Source: Glutamicibacter sp002979865 (GTDB taxonomy: Bacteria > Actinomycetota > Actinomycetes > Actinomycetales > Micrococcaceae). Taken from it: a stretch of DNA of 64,000 bases. The notes under the pieces were generated by a model, which was given only the letters and a program-made list of their open reading frames with translations, was not told where the DNA came from and did not search any database. The translations under genes were made by a program, and so were the position numbers. The DNA lies in assembly GCF_050030965.1 (NCBI RefSeq), contig NZ_CP188297.1, forward strand, positions 3,224,001 through 3,288,000, written 5' to 3'. Of the stretch, positions 1 through 8,836 are shown piece after piece. Position 1 is the first letter of the stretch, and each line of letters begins with the position of its first letter.

Positions 1-42
1 CTGCTTCCCGGATCAGAGGAGCCCTACTTCGACGAACTCTGA
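1..42 (+). CDS. C-terminal tail of an unidentified protein (partial)
   Basis: Frame 1 is open from the left edge and ends at a TGA at 40-42, giving the tail LLPGSEEPYFDEL. Too little is present to name the family. The acidic, hydrophilic end fits a protein C-terminus, and the next gene is convergent, which fits a gene ending here. A chance open frame of 13 codons cannot be excluded. Confidence 0.35.
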   Translation: MLPGSEEPYFDEL

Positions 43-163
43 TCTCCCGCTCTCGGTGACTTCGTGACAGCGAATACCCGCTATCGATCTCGAATTCACA
101 GGCTGTCTGCACAACAGCTCAGTGTTCGTTAAGTCGAACCCTCTGTGGGAACGTTGCTAGTCC

Positions 164-649
164 TCAGGTGACCCGGCCAGCTGGTCGTCGAAGCCAGACT
201 GTAGCCAGCCCCTCCGCCATTTTTTCTTCGAAATCGAATCTGAAGCCACGCCGTTCATAGAATGCCTGGGCCGACGGGTTGCCTCTCACGAACTCGATCC
301 TCAGATCTTGAGTGCGGCCGAAGGCATCAAGTGCTGTGTTCATTAGTTCGGTGCCGATGCCGTGGCCATGGGATTCCGGCAACACATAAATTTTCCATAT
401 GACAGGTTCGCCCTCAAACTGCCCGACCGTTAGAGTTCCAACGGCTTCGCCATTCTGCAGAGCAACGTACGTCGTATCATCGGTGATTGAAGCACTGACA
501 GAGTCGTGTGACCACCAGGTATTGAGATTATCCATGACGAAATCCGGGCTCGTGAAACCAAGGTATGTTGCTGGCCATGTAAGAATCCCGATAGACCGGA
601 TAGCCTGAACATCATCAAGGGTGGCTTTGCGAATCGAAAGGTTATTCAT
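164..649 (-). CDS. GNAT-family N-acetyltransferase
   Basis: A 161-residue protein with the GNAT fold. The beta4-alpha3 acetyl-CoA pyrophosphate loop is visible as PESHGHGIG at residues 91-99, after the strand WKIYVL. The C-terminal half has the typical SAQAFYERRGFRF segment at about 126-138, where the conserved Tyr follows the last helix. It should transfer an acetyl group from acetyl-CoA to an amine; the substrate cannot be read from the sequence. The length is normal for a stand-alone GNAT. It is convergent with the gene tail at the left edge and divergent from the hypothetical gene at 857. The ATG at 649 is the first start in frame that keeps the N-terminal strand LSIRKATLDD. Confidence 0.85.
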   Translation of the reverse strand: MNNLSIRKATLDDVQAIRSIGILTWPATYLGFTSPDFVMDNLNTWWSHDSVSASITDDTTYVALQNGEAVGTLTVGQFEGEPVIWKIYVLPESHGHGIGTELMNTALDAFGRTQDLRIEFVRGNPSAQAFYERRGFRFDFEEKMAEGLATVWLRRPAGRVT

Positions 650-760
650 GCCACAAACCTATCGGAGCTTCGGATGTTGAGGGAGAGTATCCCCAAGAAT
701 AAGCGCTTCTATTTGTCCTCTCGGCCCTGGGGCATGCCGAGATCGCGCACTCTGAACCGA

Positions 761-787
761 CCGTTCCGGGACCTCCTCCGGGAACGG
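761..787. repeat. Inverted repeat between divergent genes
   Basis: CCGTTCC (761-767) and GGAACGG (781-787) form a perfect 7-bp stem around a GC-rich 13-nt centre that can extend the pairing. It lies between the divergently transcribed GNAT and hypothetical genes, so it is not placed as a terminator for either. It may be an operator; its function is unknown. Confidence 0.4.
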
Positions 788-816
788 ATGCGATCGTTCC
801 TGTATTGCTCAGACAC

Positions 817-847
817 TTGAACGCATTTCAAACGAGAGGGATATAGT
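817..847 (+). promoter_or_regulatory. Candidate promoter of the hypothetical gene at 857
   Basis: TATAGT at 842-847 is a good -10 box. TTGAAC at 817-822 could be the -35 box, with a long 19-nt spacer. The ATG at 857 lies 9 nt after the -10 box, so the mRNA would have no or almost no leader. A GAGGG at 836-840 is too far from the start to be a ribosome site. Confidence 0.4.
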
Positions 848-856
848 GTTCGATCC

Positions 857-1255
857 ATGAGAGATGACCCAAAGGTTCTGAATTACCTCGCCCTGCTGAG
901 GGCTCGGGTTGAGGAGGTCATCATGACCTTACCGGAGGATATCAGTGGTCGAGCCTACGATCGTAAACACTCTATCCACTTAGATCTTCAGGGCCCTAGA
1001 CTTGGCGTCTTCACTCTAGTGTTGGGAAGCGAGTCACCGGAACTCGTCTACGATGAGCGATATATCGGATACCAAACGATTCCTGAAGGGTTGGACGAGG
1101 TCATTGAATTCGCGGAAGAAACGATTGACGATGTAGCGTCTTTTGTCCTCAGCTCGGAACCGCTGGTGGTTCGTGAAAGCTCCATTTTTCGACGGTCTTA
1201 TCTCTGCATGCCGAGTAATCACGGACGGCAGTGGAAGCTCAAGAGGTTCAGCTAA
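857..1255 (+). CDS. Hypothetical protein
   Basis: A 132-residue protein that I do not recognise. It has no signal peptide, membrane segment or cysteine motif. The middle (about 42-90) alternates short strands and turns, and 75-95 is rich in acidic residues (EGLDEVIEFAEETIDDV), which suggests a small soluble alpha/beta protein. The ATG at 857 sits just after a good -10 box, which favours this start. A reverse-strand reading frame overlaps it but lacks a plausible start context. A small uncharacterised protein of an accessory region is the most that can be said. Confidence 0.55.
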   Translation: MRDDPKVLNYLALLRARVEEVIMTLPEDISGRAYDRKHSIHLDLQGPRLGVFTLVLGSESPELVYDERYIGYQTIPEGLDEVIEFAEETIDDVASFVLSSEPLVVRESSIFRRSYLCMPSNHGRQWKLKRFS

Positions 1256-1362
1256 CGTATCGACGGCTGGTGTGAGTGTTCAAAGCTGACAACGCCTCAT
1301 GTCTTTGCTCCTTAGTGCTGTGCCGCCCGTGAACGGAACCTTGAACGGGACAGAGTGTGATG

Positions 1363-1764
1363 TCAGGCGCTGAATGGAAGCTCAGGTCGCAAGTGGTGCC
1401 CGTCTTTGACGTGTGAGTAGTCTCGCGCTGTTGTTACTAAGCCTGAATCGTCGAATGAAAGCACAGTGCATCCCGAGACGGTCATTGGCTGGTCCTTGAT
1501 GAACATCACGACCCAGTACTCGACGGAAGCTGAACTTCCGTTGACGATTGGTTCGCTGAACCATGTTTCTGCCGGTTGGGTTTCCTCCGCGAAGCATTCC
1601 TCTAGATAAGTGCGCAGCCCGTTAGGCCCACGTAATCGTCTGAACATCGAGGCCCAGTGGTCGCCGTCATCAGCTTGCAACTGGACAATTGCATTCACGT
1701 CCTTGAGTGGCCAAGCGTTGGCCCATGTTGTCGCCCAGCGTTGCGCGGCTTCGGTAGTTTGCAT
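1363..1764 (-). CDS. NTF2-like (SnoaL-like) protein
   Basis: A 133-residue protein of the NTF2-like fold. The N-terminal helix AAQRWATTWANAWPLKDVNAIVQL, the GDHWASMF turn and the later strands SVEYWVVMFI and VSGCTVLSFDDSGLV are typical of SnoaL-like and ketosteroid-isomerase-like proteins. Members may be small enzymes or ligand-binding proteins; none can be assigned here. The frame is open 24 codons further upstream, but the ATG at 1764 has AGGAAA eight bases before it and begins the conserved fold, so I chose it. The gene stands alone on the minus strand, with a long gene-free stretch upstream. Confidence 0.75.
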   Translation of the reverse strand: MQTTEAAQRWATTWANAWPLKDVNAIVQLQADDGDHWASMFRRLRGPNGLRTYLEECFAEETQPAETWFSEPIVNGSSASVEYWVVMFIKDQPMTVSGCTVLSFDDSGLVTTARDYSHVKDGHHLRPELPFSA

Positions 1765-2505
1765 GTTGATTTCCTGTTGACGTAGATGATTGGTGACTGC
1801 AGGTTGTTCGGGCTGTGCGAGTAACCCTGCATCCATAAGTATTGCAACGCTACTATCGGTCGAGCAGATTCACGTTGTAGGTTCGTTCAGTGTTGCTTAG
1901 TGCTCACTTTTCTCAAAGTGTCCCGAAAGCCGGTCACAAATAGGATCGCGCCACGTGCTGACTCGCATCGCAGAAGTTTCATGGATTTACAGGAACACCG
2001 GCCGTTCCGTATGCCCCGTCCGTGTAGTGACCGGTGAGGGGGGCGCGAAACGGAACGGTGTGGCGCTGCCTCATGATGTCGAATGCTTGCACAGAAAACA
2101 ATTGCTGTCGGATGACATGCACCGCGGACGATGCCATTGCGCGGAACATTTGGCCAGGTTCGCTATGTTGTTGCATTGCGGATCAGCGGTTGCGGTGCCC
2201 CTGGTTGGCGGCGTGAACCGAACGTCGAATTTTATCCGTTTTCCCGCTCGTGCAACACAGAGCATGCGCTCGCCGCTCATTGGCATCTACGAGATAGCTG
2301 CGAACTTGGGGAGGGGACGCACACGTGACAGGCACAAGCGGGAATCCAAGGGCAACCGGTACCTCCATAGGGAGGTCGTGGTCCGATCTGGATTCATGGG
2401 GACGCTGGCTCACCGGTCGACATTCCGGGTGGGTGGACGAGCACGCATAGCGCTCGCCGTGCGCCGGATCAGGGGTTTGGAGAATTAACTGTGAGTTGCG
2501 TCCAT
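1765..2505. other. Gene-free stretch upstream of uvrA
   Basis: About 740 bases with no convincing gene. Several open frames overlap here on both strands (the longest 1955-2488, +), but they read as arginine- and cysteine-rich translations without a domain, and none has a ribosome site. No tRNA, strong hairpin or riboswitch core was recognised. It may be decayed coding sequence. Confidence 0.55.
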
Positions 2506-2521
2506 TCGTACACGTATTCGA
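2506..2521. promoter_or_regulatory. Candidate LexA (SOS) box of uvrA
   Basis: TCGTACACGTATTCGA at 2506-2521 matches the Gram-positive LexA box TCGAAC-N4-GTTCGA at 10 of 12 fixed positions. It lies just upstream of the -10 box TAGTAT (2535-2540), over the expected -35 region, where bound LexA would block RNA polymerase. uvrA is a classical SOS gene. This is inferred from the motif and its place. Confidence 0.65.
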
Positions 2522-2534
2522 AGTAGTTTTCGAT

Positions 2535-2540
2535 TAGTAT
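2535..2540 (+). promoter_or_regulatory. -10 box of uvrA, leaderless type
   Basis: TAGTAT ends six bases before the GTG start of uvrA at 2547, and there is no ribosome-binding sequence between them. This places the transcription start on or next to the start codon. Confidence 0.55.
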
Positions 2541-2546
2541 TGCCTC

Positions 2547-5417
2547 GTGGCTATTTCATCGCAGAGTAAAAGAACTGATCTGACTCGCCTGGTCGTCAAG
2601 GGTGCACGCGAGCATAACCTGAAAAACGTGGACATTGATCTCCCGCGTGACGCAATGATTGTCTTTACCGGCCTGTCCGGCTCGGGCAAGTCCTCCTTGG
2701 CCTTCGACACCATCTTTGCCGAAGGCCAGCGCCGCTACGTCGAATCGCTCTCTGCCTACGCCCGCATGTTCCTCGGCCAGGTGGACAAGCCCGATGTGGA
2801 TTTCATCGAGGGACTGTCGCCAGCGGTGTCCATCGACCAGAAGTCGACCAGCCGCAACCCGCGTTCCACCGTGGGCACGATTACCGAAGTGTACGACTAC
2901 ATGCGTCTGTTGTGGGCACGCGTGGGCCGTCCGCATTGCCCGATCTGCCACGAACCGATCTCCAAGCAGACTCCGCAGCAGATCGTCGACCAGCTGATGG
3001 AGCTACCGGAGAAAACCCGCTTCCAGATCCTCGCCCCGGTAGTGCGTTCGCGCAAGGGCGAATTCGTCGACCTGTTCGCGGAGCTCTCTTCCAAGGGCTT
3101 CGCCCGTGCCCGCGTTGACGGCACCACCATCCAGCTGAACGATCCGCCGAAGCTGGCCAAGCAGGTCAAGCACACCATTGAGGTGGTCGTCGACCGCCTG
3201 GCCATCAAGGAAGATGCCCGCCAGCGCTTGACTGACTCCATCGAAACGGCCCTGGGCATCGCCGAAGGACGCGTGCTGGCCGACTTCGTGGACCTGGACG
3301 AGGATGATCCCCAGCGCGTGCGCGCGTTCTCCGAGAACCTGGCCTGCCCCAATGAGCATCCGCTGGCCATCGATGAGATCGAGCCGCGCACTTTCTCCTT
3401 CAACAACCCGTTCGGTGCTTGTTCGGCCTGTTCCGGCATCGGCACCAAGCTGGAGGTCGATGAGCACCTGATCGTTCCGGACGGCGAGGTCACCTTGGCC
3501 GAGGGAGCGATCGCCCCATGGTCGCTAGGCAAGGCAACCACCGAATACTGGAACCGCTTGATCGAAGGCCTGGGCCATGAGCTGGGCTTCACCATGGACA
3601 CCCAGTGGCAGGAGCTGCCGGCTGCCGCCCGCGAAGCGATCCTGAATGGCAAGGACCACAAGGTAGTCGTGCAGTACAAGAACCGCTTCGGCCGCGAGCG
3701 CAAGTACTCCACCGGCTTCGAGGGCGTCATCTCCTACGTGCACCGCAAGCACCAGGAAACCGAATCGGATCACGCCCGCGACCGCTACGAGCAGTACATG
3801 CGCCAGATCCCGTGCCCTACCTGCGGCGGCGCGCGCCTGAACCCGGCATCGCTCTCGGTCTTGGTGGGCGGGCGTTCCATCGCTGAAGTTGCCGCCATGG
3901 ACCTGCGCAGCGCCGCGGAATTCCTCTCCACGATCGTGCTCACCGCACGCGAGGCGCAGATCGCCGCGCAGGTGCTCAAGGAAATCGACGCGCGCATGAA
4001 GTTCCTGCTGGACGTCGGACTGGAGTACCTGACCCTGGAACGCGCTGCTGGCACCCTGTCCGGCGGCGAGGCGCAGCGCATTCGCCTGGCTACGCAGATT
4101 GGTTCGGGCCTGGTCGGCGTGCTCTACGTTCTGGACGAGCCTTCCATCGGCCTGCACCAGCGCGATAACCGCCGCCTGATCGACACCCTGCTGCACCTGC
4201 GATCGCTGGGCAACACCCTGATCGTGGTGGAGCACGACGAAGACACCATTGCCGAAGCCGACTGGATCGTGGACATCGGCCCGGGCGCCGGCGAGCACGG
4301 CGGCGAAGTGGTGCACTCCGGATCCCTGGAGGGCCTGAAGCAGAACACCAAGTCGCTGACCGGAGACTACCTTTCGGGCCGCAAGCAGATCGACATCCCG
4401 TCCAAGCGCCGCAAGATCGACAAGGAGCGCAAGCTCAAGGTGGTCGGTGCCAACGAGAACAACCTGCAGAATGTGTCGGTGGAGTTCCCGCTGGGCGTGC
4501 TGACCGCTGTGACCGGCGTGTCCGGCTCGGGCAAGTCCACCCTGGTCAATGACATCCTGTACAAGGTGCTGGCCAACAAGCTCAACGGCGCCAAGCAGGT
4601 GCCCGGCCGCCACACCCGCGTGCAGGGCCTGGAGCACCTGGACAAGGTGGTCCACGTTGACCAGTCGCCGATCGGCCGGACCCCGCGTTCGAACCCTGCG
4701 ACCTATACCGGCGTGTTCGACCACATCCGCAAGCTGTTTGCGGAGACCAATGAGGCGAAGCTGCGCGGCTACCAGCCGGGCCGTTTCTCCTTCAACGTCA
4801 AGGGCGGACGCTGCGAATCCTGCTCGGGTGACGGCACGCTGAAGATCGAGATGAACTTCCTGCCGGACGTCTACGTGCCCTGCGAGGTCTGCCAGGGTGC
4901 CCGCTACAACCGCGAAACCCTGCAGGTGCTGTACAAGGGCAAGAACATTGCCGATGTGCTGGATATGCCGATTGCCGAAGGCGCCGAGTTCTTCAGTGCC
5001 TTCACCCCGATCGCCCGCCACCTGCGCACGCTGGTGGACGTGGGGTTGGGCTACGTGCGCCTGGGTCAGCCGGCAACCACCCTCTCCGGTGGCGAGGCCC
5101 AGCGCGTGAAGCTGGCTGCGGAACTGCAGAAGCGTTCCAATGGCCGCTCCATCTACGTCCTGGACGAGCCGACCACCGGTCTGCACTTCGAAGATATCCG
5201 CAAGCTGCTCAAGGTGCTGCAGGGATTGGTCGACAAGGGCAACACCGTGTTGACCATCGAGCACAACCTGGATGTCATCAAGTCGGCTGACTGGGTCATC
5301 GACCTCGGCCCGGAAGGCGGCTCAGGCGGCGGCACGATCCTGGCTGCTGGCACCCCGGAAAAGGTGGCCAAGGTGAGCGAATCGCACACCGGGAAGTTCC
5401 TCTCCGAGATCCTGTAA
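2547..5417 (+). CDS. uvrA: Excinuclease ABC subunit A
   Basis: A 956-residue UvrA, full length. It is the damage-recognition ATPase of nucleotide excision repair and loads UvrB onto damaged DNA. The first Walker A, GLSGSGKSS, is at 42-50, and the second, GVSGSGKST, is near 658-666. The two ABC signatures LSGGEAQR are near 504 and 846. Zinc-binding cysteines are visible: CPIC at 131-134, a second cluster near 267-295 (CPNEH ... CSACSG), and CESC/CEVC in the second half. GTG at 2547 is the start; the upstream box and -10 element suggest SOS control and a leaderless mRNA. uvrC follows three genes later; uvrB is not in the window. Confidence 0.98.
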   Translation: MAISSQSKRTDLTRLVVKGAREHNLKNVDIDLPRDAMIVFTGLSGSGKSSLAFDTIFAEGQRRYVESLSAYARMFLGQVDKPDVDFIEGLSPAVSIDQKSTSRNPRSTVGTITEVYDYMRLLWARVGRPHCPICHEPISKQTPQQIVDQLMELPEKTRFQILAPVVRSRKGEFVDLFAELSSKGFARARVDGTTIQLNDPPKLAKQVKHTIEVVVDRLAIKEDARQRLTDSIETALGIAEGRVLADFVDLDEDDPQRVRAFSENLACPNEHPLAIDEIEPRTFSFNNPFGACSACSGIGTKLEVDEHLIVPDGEVTLAEGAIAPWSLGKATTEYWNRLIEGLGHELGFTMDTQWQELPAAAREAILNGKDHKVVVQYKNRFGRERKYSTGFEGVISYVHRKHQETESDHARDRYEQYMRQIPCPTCGGARLNPASLSVLVGGRSIAEVAAMDLRSAAEFLSTIVLTAREAQIAAQVLKEIDARMKFLLDVGLEYLTLERAAGTLSGGEAQRIRLATQIGSGLVGVLYVLDEPSIGLHQRDNRRLIDTLLHLRSLGNTLIVVEHDEDTIAEADWIVDIGPGAGEHGGEVVHSGSLEGLKQNTKSLTGDYLSGRKQIDIPSKRRKIDKERKLKVVGANENNLQNVSVEFPLGVLTAVTGVSGSGKSTLVNDILYKVLANKLNGAKQVPGRHTRVQGLEHLDKVVHVDQSPIGRTPRSNPATYTGVFDHIRKLFAETNEAKLRGYQPGRFSFNVKGGRCESCSGDGTLKIEMNFLPDVYVPCEVCQGARYNRETLQVLYKGKNIADVLDMPIAEGAEFFSAFTPIARHLRTLVDVGLGYVRLGQPATTLSGGEAQRVKLAAELQKRSNGRSIYVLDEPTTGLHFEDIRKLLKVLQGLVDKGNTVLTIEHNLDVIKSADWVIDLGPEGGSGGGTILAAGTPEKVAKVSESHTGKFLSEIL

Positions 5418-5497
5418 TGCCTGGCGGAGAATGTTCGACATATGCGATTTCAGTTATGGATTGCTAACCCGCGTCCGCTTCATGGGAAGATGGCTAG

Positions 5498-6208
5498 GTG
5501 AATATGTCGGTAACAAGTGTGCTCTTCGATCTGGATGGGACCCTCGTGGACCCTGCCGGTGCCATAACTTCGGGTATCCGCCACGCGGTCACCTCCCATG
5601 GTTTGGCCGATCCGGGCGAAGCACGAGTTGAAGCGCTGGTAGGCCCGCCCCTCCAAATCGGGCTGCGTACGCTTGACGGCGTCACCGACGAGAACATCGA
5701 CTCCATCATCGCGGCCTACCGCGCCCGCTATGCCGAGGTGGGCATGGCCGAATCCGTGATCTACCCGGGCATTGTGGCGCTCCTGGACGCGTTGCGCGCG
5801 GCCGGGATCTACGTCGCAGTGACCACGGCCAAGCCCATCAACATTGCGCGCCAGCTCATTGCACGCAAGGGGCTGGATGAGCATCTCGATGCGATTCACG
5901 GCAACGCGGATGAGCACGGGAGCATGGGTTCGAGCAAGACGCACATTGTCGCTGAGGCTTTGGAGCACGGGCAGCTGGACCCGGCGAGCAGCGTCGTTGT
6001 GGGGGACCGGTACTACGATTGGGATGCCGCCCGCGAGAATTCGGTGGCTTCGGTCGGCGTCGCGTGGGGCTTTGCCCAGGACGATGAACTGCAGCAGGCA
6101 GGCGCCACTGTGGCGACAACCCGGGACCTTGCTGAGCTCCTGCTCGGAGCACAGCTGGCAAACACGCTGAACCTCGACGATGACCTCATGCAGGAAGGTG
6201 CAAAGTAG
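5498..6208 (+). CDS. HAD-superfamily phosphatase (phosphoglycolate phosphatase-like)
   Basis: A 236-residue HAD hydrolase of the Gph/PGP type. Motif I is FDLDGTLVD (10-18, nucleophile Asp11 and acid Asp13), motif II is the VTT at 108-110, motif III is Lys147, and motif IV is VVGDRYYDWDAA from about 167. The cap is an alpha-helical C1 insert, as in phosphoglycolate phosphatases. It would hydrolyse a small phosphate ester in the cytosol; the substrate is not fixed by sequence. GTG at 5498 has GGGAAGA seven bases upstream; an ATG two codons later is the alternative. Its TAG stop abuts the ATG of plsC, so the two are co-transcribed. Confidence 0.88.
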   Translation: MNMSVTSVLFDLDGTLVDPAGAITSGIRHAVTSHGLADPGEARVEALVGPPLQIGLRTLDGVTDENIDSIIAAYRARYAEVGMAESVIYPGIVALLDALRAAGIYVAVTTAKPINIARQLIARKGLDEHLDAIHGNADEHGSMGSSKTHIVAEALEHGQLDPASSVVVGDRYYDWDAARENSVASVGVAWGFAQDDELQQAGATVATTRDLAELLLGAQLANTLNLDDDLMQEGAK

Positions 6209-6880
6209 ATGAGCATCTACACCATGACCCGTTCGTCGATTCGGGGCGTCATCCACGGTGTCTGCCGTGCGGAAGTGACCGGGCTTGAGAACGTTCCCAA
6301 GGAAGGCGGCTTCATTGTCGCCTCCAACCACCTGTCATTCTTCGACTCCTTGATCATTCAGGCGCTGACCCCGCGCGACGTGGCGTTCTTCGCCAAGGCG
6401 GAATACTTCACCACCCCGGGACTGAAGGGCAAGGTGATGAAGACCTTCTTCGAATCCGTGGGATCCATTCCGGTGCAGCGTGGCGAACAGGCAGCTTCGG
6501 TTGCCGCCCTCGATTCCCTGGTGGAAATCGTCGAAGGCGGCAAGGGCATCGGCATCTACCCCGAGGGCACTCGCTCGCGCGATGGCAAGTTGTACCGCGG
6601 ACGCACCGGCGTGGGCTGGCTGGCGCTGACCACCGGTGTACCAGTGGTACCGGTGGGCTTGATCGGCACGGAGAAGCTGCAGCCTGCTGGTTCAAAGGGT
6701 TTCCGTCCTGCCAAATTCCATATCCACTATGGCGAGCCGCTGTACTTCGACCAGCTCGGACGCAAGCACCCGTTGCCGCAGCGCCGCCAGGCCACGGACC
6801 GGATCGTTGATGCGATTGCCGAGCTTTCCGGCCAGGAACGCGTCGATTCCTACAACCAGCTGCCACCGGACGCGAAATAG
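6209..6880 (+). CDS. plsC: 1-acyl-sn-glycerol-3-phosphate acyltransferase
   Basis: A 223-residue membrane-associated acyltransferase that makes phosphatidic acid from lysophosphatidic acid. The catalytic HX4D motif is His41-Asp46 in SNHLSFFDS, and the glycerophosphate-binding motif PEGTRS is at 118-123. A further block, VPVVPVGLIG, near 147-156 is typical. The start codon follows the HAD gene stop with no gap, and uvrC starts four bases after this stop, so the three form one transcription unit. The function in lipid synthesis is unrelated to its repair neighbours; the arrangement is common in this group as far as I recall. Confidence 0.93.
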   Translation: MSIYTMTRSSIRGVIHGVCRAEVTGLENVPKEGGFIVASNHLSFFDSLIIQALTPRDVAFFAKAEYFTTPGLKGKVMKTFFESVGSIPVQRGEQAASVAALDSLVEIVEGGKGIGIYPEGTRSRDGKLYRGRTGVGWLALTTGVPVVPVGLIGTEKLQPAGSKGFRPAKFHIHYGEPLYFDQLGRKHPLPQRRQATDRIVDAIAELSGQERVDSYNQLPPDAK

Positions 6881-6883
6881 ACC

Positions 6884-8827
6884 ATGGCTGATCCGGCAAG
6901 TTACCGTCCGAGAACTTCGGACATTCCCACGAAACCGGGCGTGTACCGTTTCCGCGATGAACACGGCCGTGTCATCTACGTTGGCAAGGCCAAGGTCCTG
7001 CGCAACCGCTTGACCTCCTACTTCGCCAATCCTGACCGGCTCACGCCCAAAACCCGGGCCATGGTATTCACCGCCGGCAGCGTGGAGTGGACCGTGGTGG
7101 GTTCCGAATTGGAAGCGCTGCAGCTGGAGTACTCCTGGATCAAGGAATACAATCCCCGGTTCAATATTGTTTTCCGTGATGACAAGACCTACCCGTACCT
7201 TGCTGTCACCTTGAACGAAAAGTACCCGCGCGCCCTGGTCATGCGCGGGGACAAGCGCAAGGGCGTGAAGTATTTCGGGCCGTTCTATCCGGCCAAGGCC
7301 ATCCGGGAAACCCTCGATACGCTGTTGCGGGTCTTTCCTGTGCGCAGCTGTGCGCCGGGCGTGTTCAAGCGTGCCGAAGCATCGGGTCGCCCTTGCCTCT
7401 TGGGGTACATAGACAAATGCTCGGCGCCTTGCGTGGGGCGCATCAGCGAAGAAAACCACCGTCAACTGGCTGATGACCTATGCACCTTCATGAGCGGTGA
7501 GGCTACTAAGTTCACCAAGGCCCTGACAGCCAAGATGCAAGAGGCGGTGGCAGAACTCGAATACGAGAAGGCCGCCCGCTACCGCGATGACATTGCGGCA
7601 CTGAACAGAGTTTTTGAACGCAACGCCGTGGTCCTTGATGACCGTACCGAAGCTGATATCTTCGGCATTCATGGCGATGAATTGGAAGCCGCCGTGCAGG
7701 TATTCCATGTCCGCGACGGCCGTATCCGTTCGCAACGAGGCTGGGTCGTCGAAAAGGTTGCGGATACCACCGGCGCTGAATTCGTCGAGCAGCTTCTCAC
7801 CCAGGTCTACGCAGATCACGCGGACCGGATTCCCAAGGAAATCCTGGTTCCGACTCTGCCCGAAGACATTGAGGATGTCACGACCTGGCTCACTGAGCTG
7901 CGCGGTTCCAAAGTCTCCTTGCGCGTCGCCCAACGCGGCGACAAGGCGGCACTGGCATCCACCGTCGTGGAGAACGCCGAACAAGCGCTGCGCCTGCACA
8001 AATCGAAGCGAGCAGGTGATATCACCACGCGTTCGCTGGCGATGCAGGAACTGCAGGATGCACTGGGAGCCGAACAAGCACTGCTTCGCATCGAATGCTA
8101 TGACGCGTCGCATACCCAAGGCACCAACGTGGTTGCTTCCATGGTGGTCTTTGAAGATGGATTGCCCAAGAAGAGCGAATATCGAAAGTTCTCCATCACC
8201 GGTGATGCAGCACGCGATGATACCGCCAGCATGTACGACGTGATCTACCGTCGCTTCAGCCGCTATCTGAAGGAGAAGATCGACCCCAAGAGCTTTGCAA
8301 CCGGGGAAATGAATGAAGAAACCGGTGAGCAGGAAAAGAAGCGATTCTCCTACCCGCCATCTCTGGTGATCGTTGACGGCGGACCGCCCCAGGTGGCCGC
8401 GGCGCAGAAGGCCATGGACGACCTGGGAATCGATGACATTCCAGTGGTCGGCCTGGCTAAGCGCTTGGAAGAACTGTGGCTGCCCGACGATCCGTTCCCG
8501 GTGATCCTGCCGCGTGCCTCAGCTGCCCTGTATTTGGTGCAGCGGCTTCGCGACGAGGCGCACCGTTTTGCGATCAACTTCCACCGCGCCAAGCGTGCTA
8601 AATCCATGATCGCCTCGGATTTGGACGCGATCCCGGGGCTGGGCAAGTCCAAGCAGGCTGCCCTGCGCAAGCACTTCGGGTCGATGAAGAAGATCCGTGC
8701 GGCGAGCATCGAGGAGCTGATGGACGTGCCAGGAGTCGGTGAAAAACTTGCGGCTTCCATCAAAGAGTCCCTAGAAGACGCTTCATTAACCGGTGTGAAT
8801 ATGACTACAGGCGAAATTGTCGACTAG
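6884..8827 (+). CDS. uvrC: Excinuclease ABC subunit C
   Basis: A 647-residue UvrC, full length, which makes both incisions in nucleotide excision repair. The N-terminal GIY-YIG nuclease domain starts with KPGVYRFRD and VIYVGKAK (about 13-40). A UVR segment that contacts UvrB lies near 215-244 (AVAELEYEKAARYRDDI). The RNase H-like second nuclease domain follows, and the C-terminal helix-hairpin-helix pair (IPGLGKSKQ and VPGVGEKLA) spans about 576-625. The ATG at 6884 lies just after the plsC stop, without a strong ribosome site, which suggests translational coupling. rapZ starts ten bases after its stop. Confidence 0.97.
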   Translation: MADPASYRPRTSDIPTKPGVYRFRDEHGRVIYVGKAKVLRNRLTSYFANPDRLTPKTRAMVFTAGSVEWTVVGSELEALQLEYSWIKEYNPRFNIVFRDDKTYPYLAVTLNEKYPRALVMRGDKRKGVKYFGPFYPAKAIRETLDTLLRVFPVRSCAPGVFKRAEASGRPCLLGYIDKCSAPCVGRISEENHRQLADDLCTFMSGEATKFTKALTAKMQEAVAELEYEKAARYRDDIAALNRVFERNAVVLDDRTEADIFGIHGDELEAAVQVFHVRDGRIRSQRGWVVEKVADTTGAEFVEQLLTQVYADHADRIPKEILVPTLPEDIEDVTTWLTELRGSKVSLRVAQRGDKAALASTVVENAEQALRLHKSKRAGDITTRSLAMQELQDALGAEQALLRIECYDASHTQGTNVVASMVVFEDGLPKKSEYRKFSITGDAARDDTASMYDVIYRRFSRYLKEKIDPKSFATGEMNEETGEQEKKRFSYPPSLVIVDGGPPQVAAAQKAMDDLGIDDIPVVGLAKRLEELWLPDDPFPVILPRASAALYLVQRLRDEAHRFAINFHRAKRAKSMIASDLDAIPGLGKSKQAALRKHFGSMKKIRAASIEELMDVPGVGEKLAASIKESLEDASLTGVNMTTGEIVD

Positions 8828-8836
8828 CCTTGTGAT

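Noticed and set aside
1955..2488. A 177-codon frame upstream of uvrA
   Set aside because: It has no ribosome site and no family motif, and several other frames overlap it on both strands. It also ends next to the LexA-like box of uvrA.
3525..5264. A 579-codon open frame antisense to uvrA
   Set aside because: It lies wholly inside uvrA on the other strand, rich in Gln, His, Leu and Val without a recognisable domain. It is a shadow of the codon bias of uvrA.
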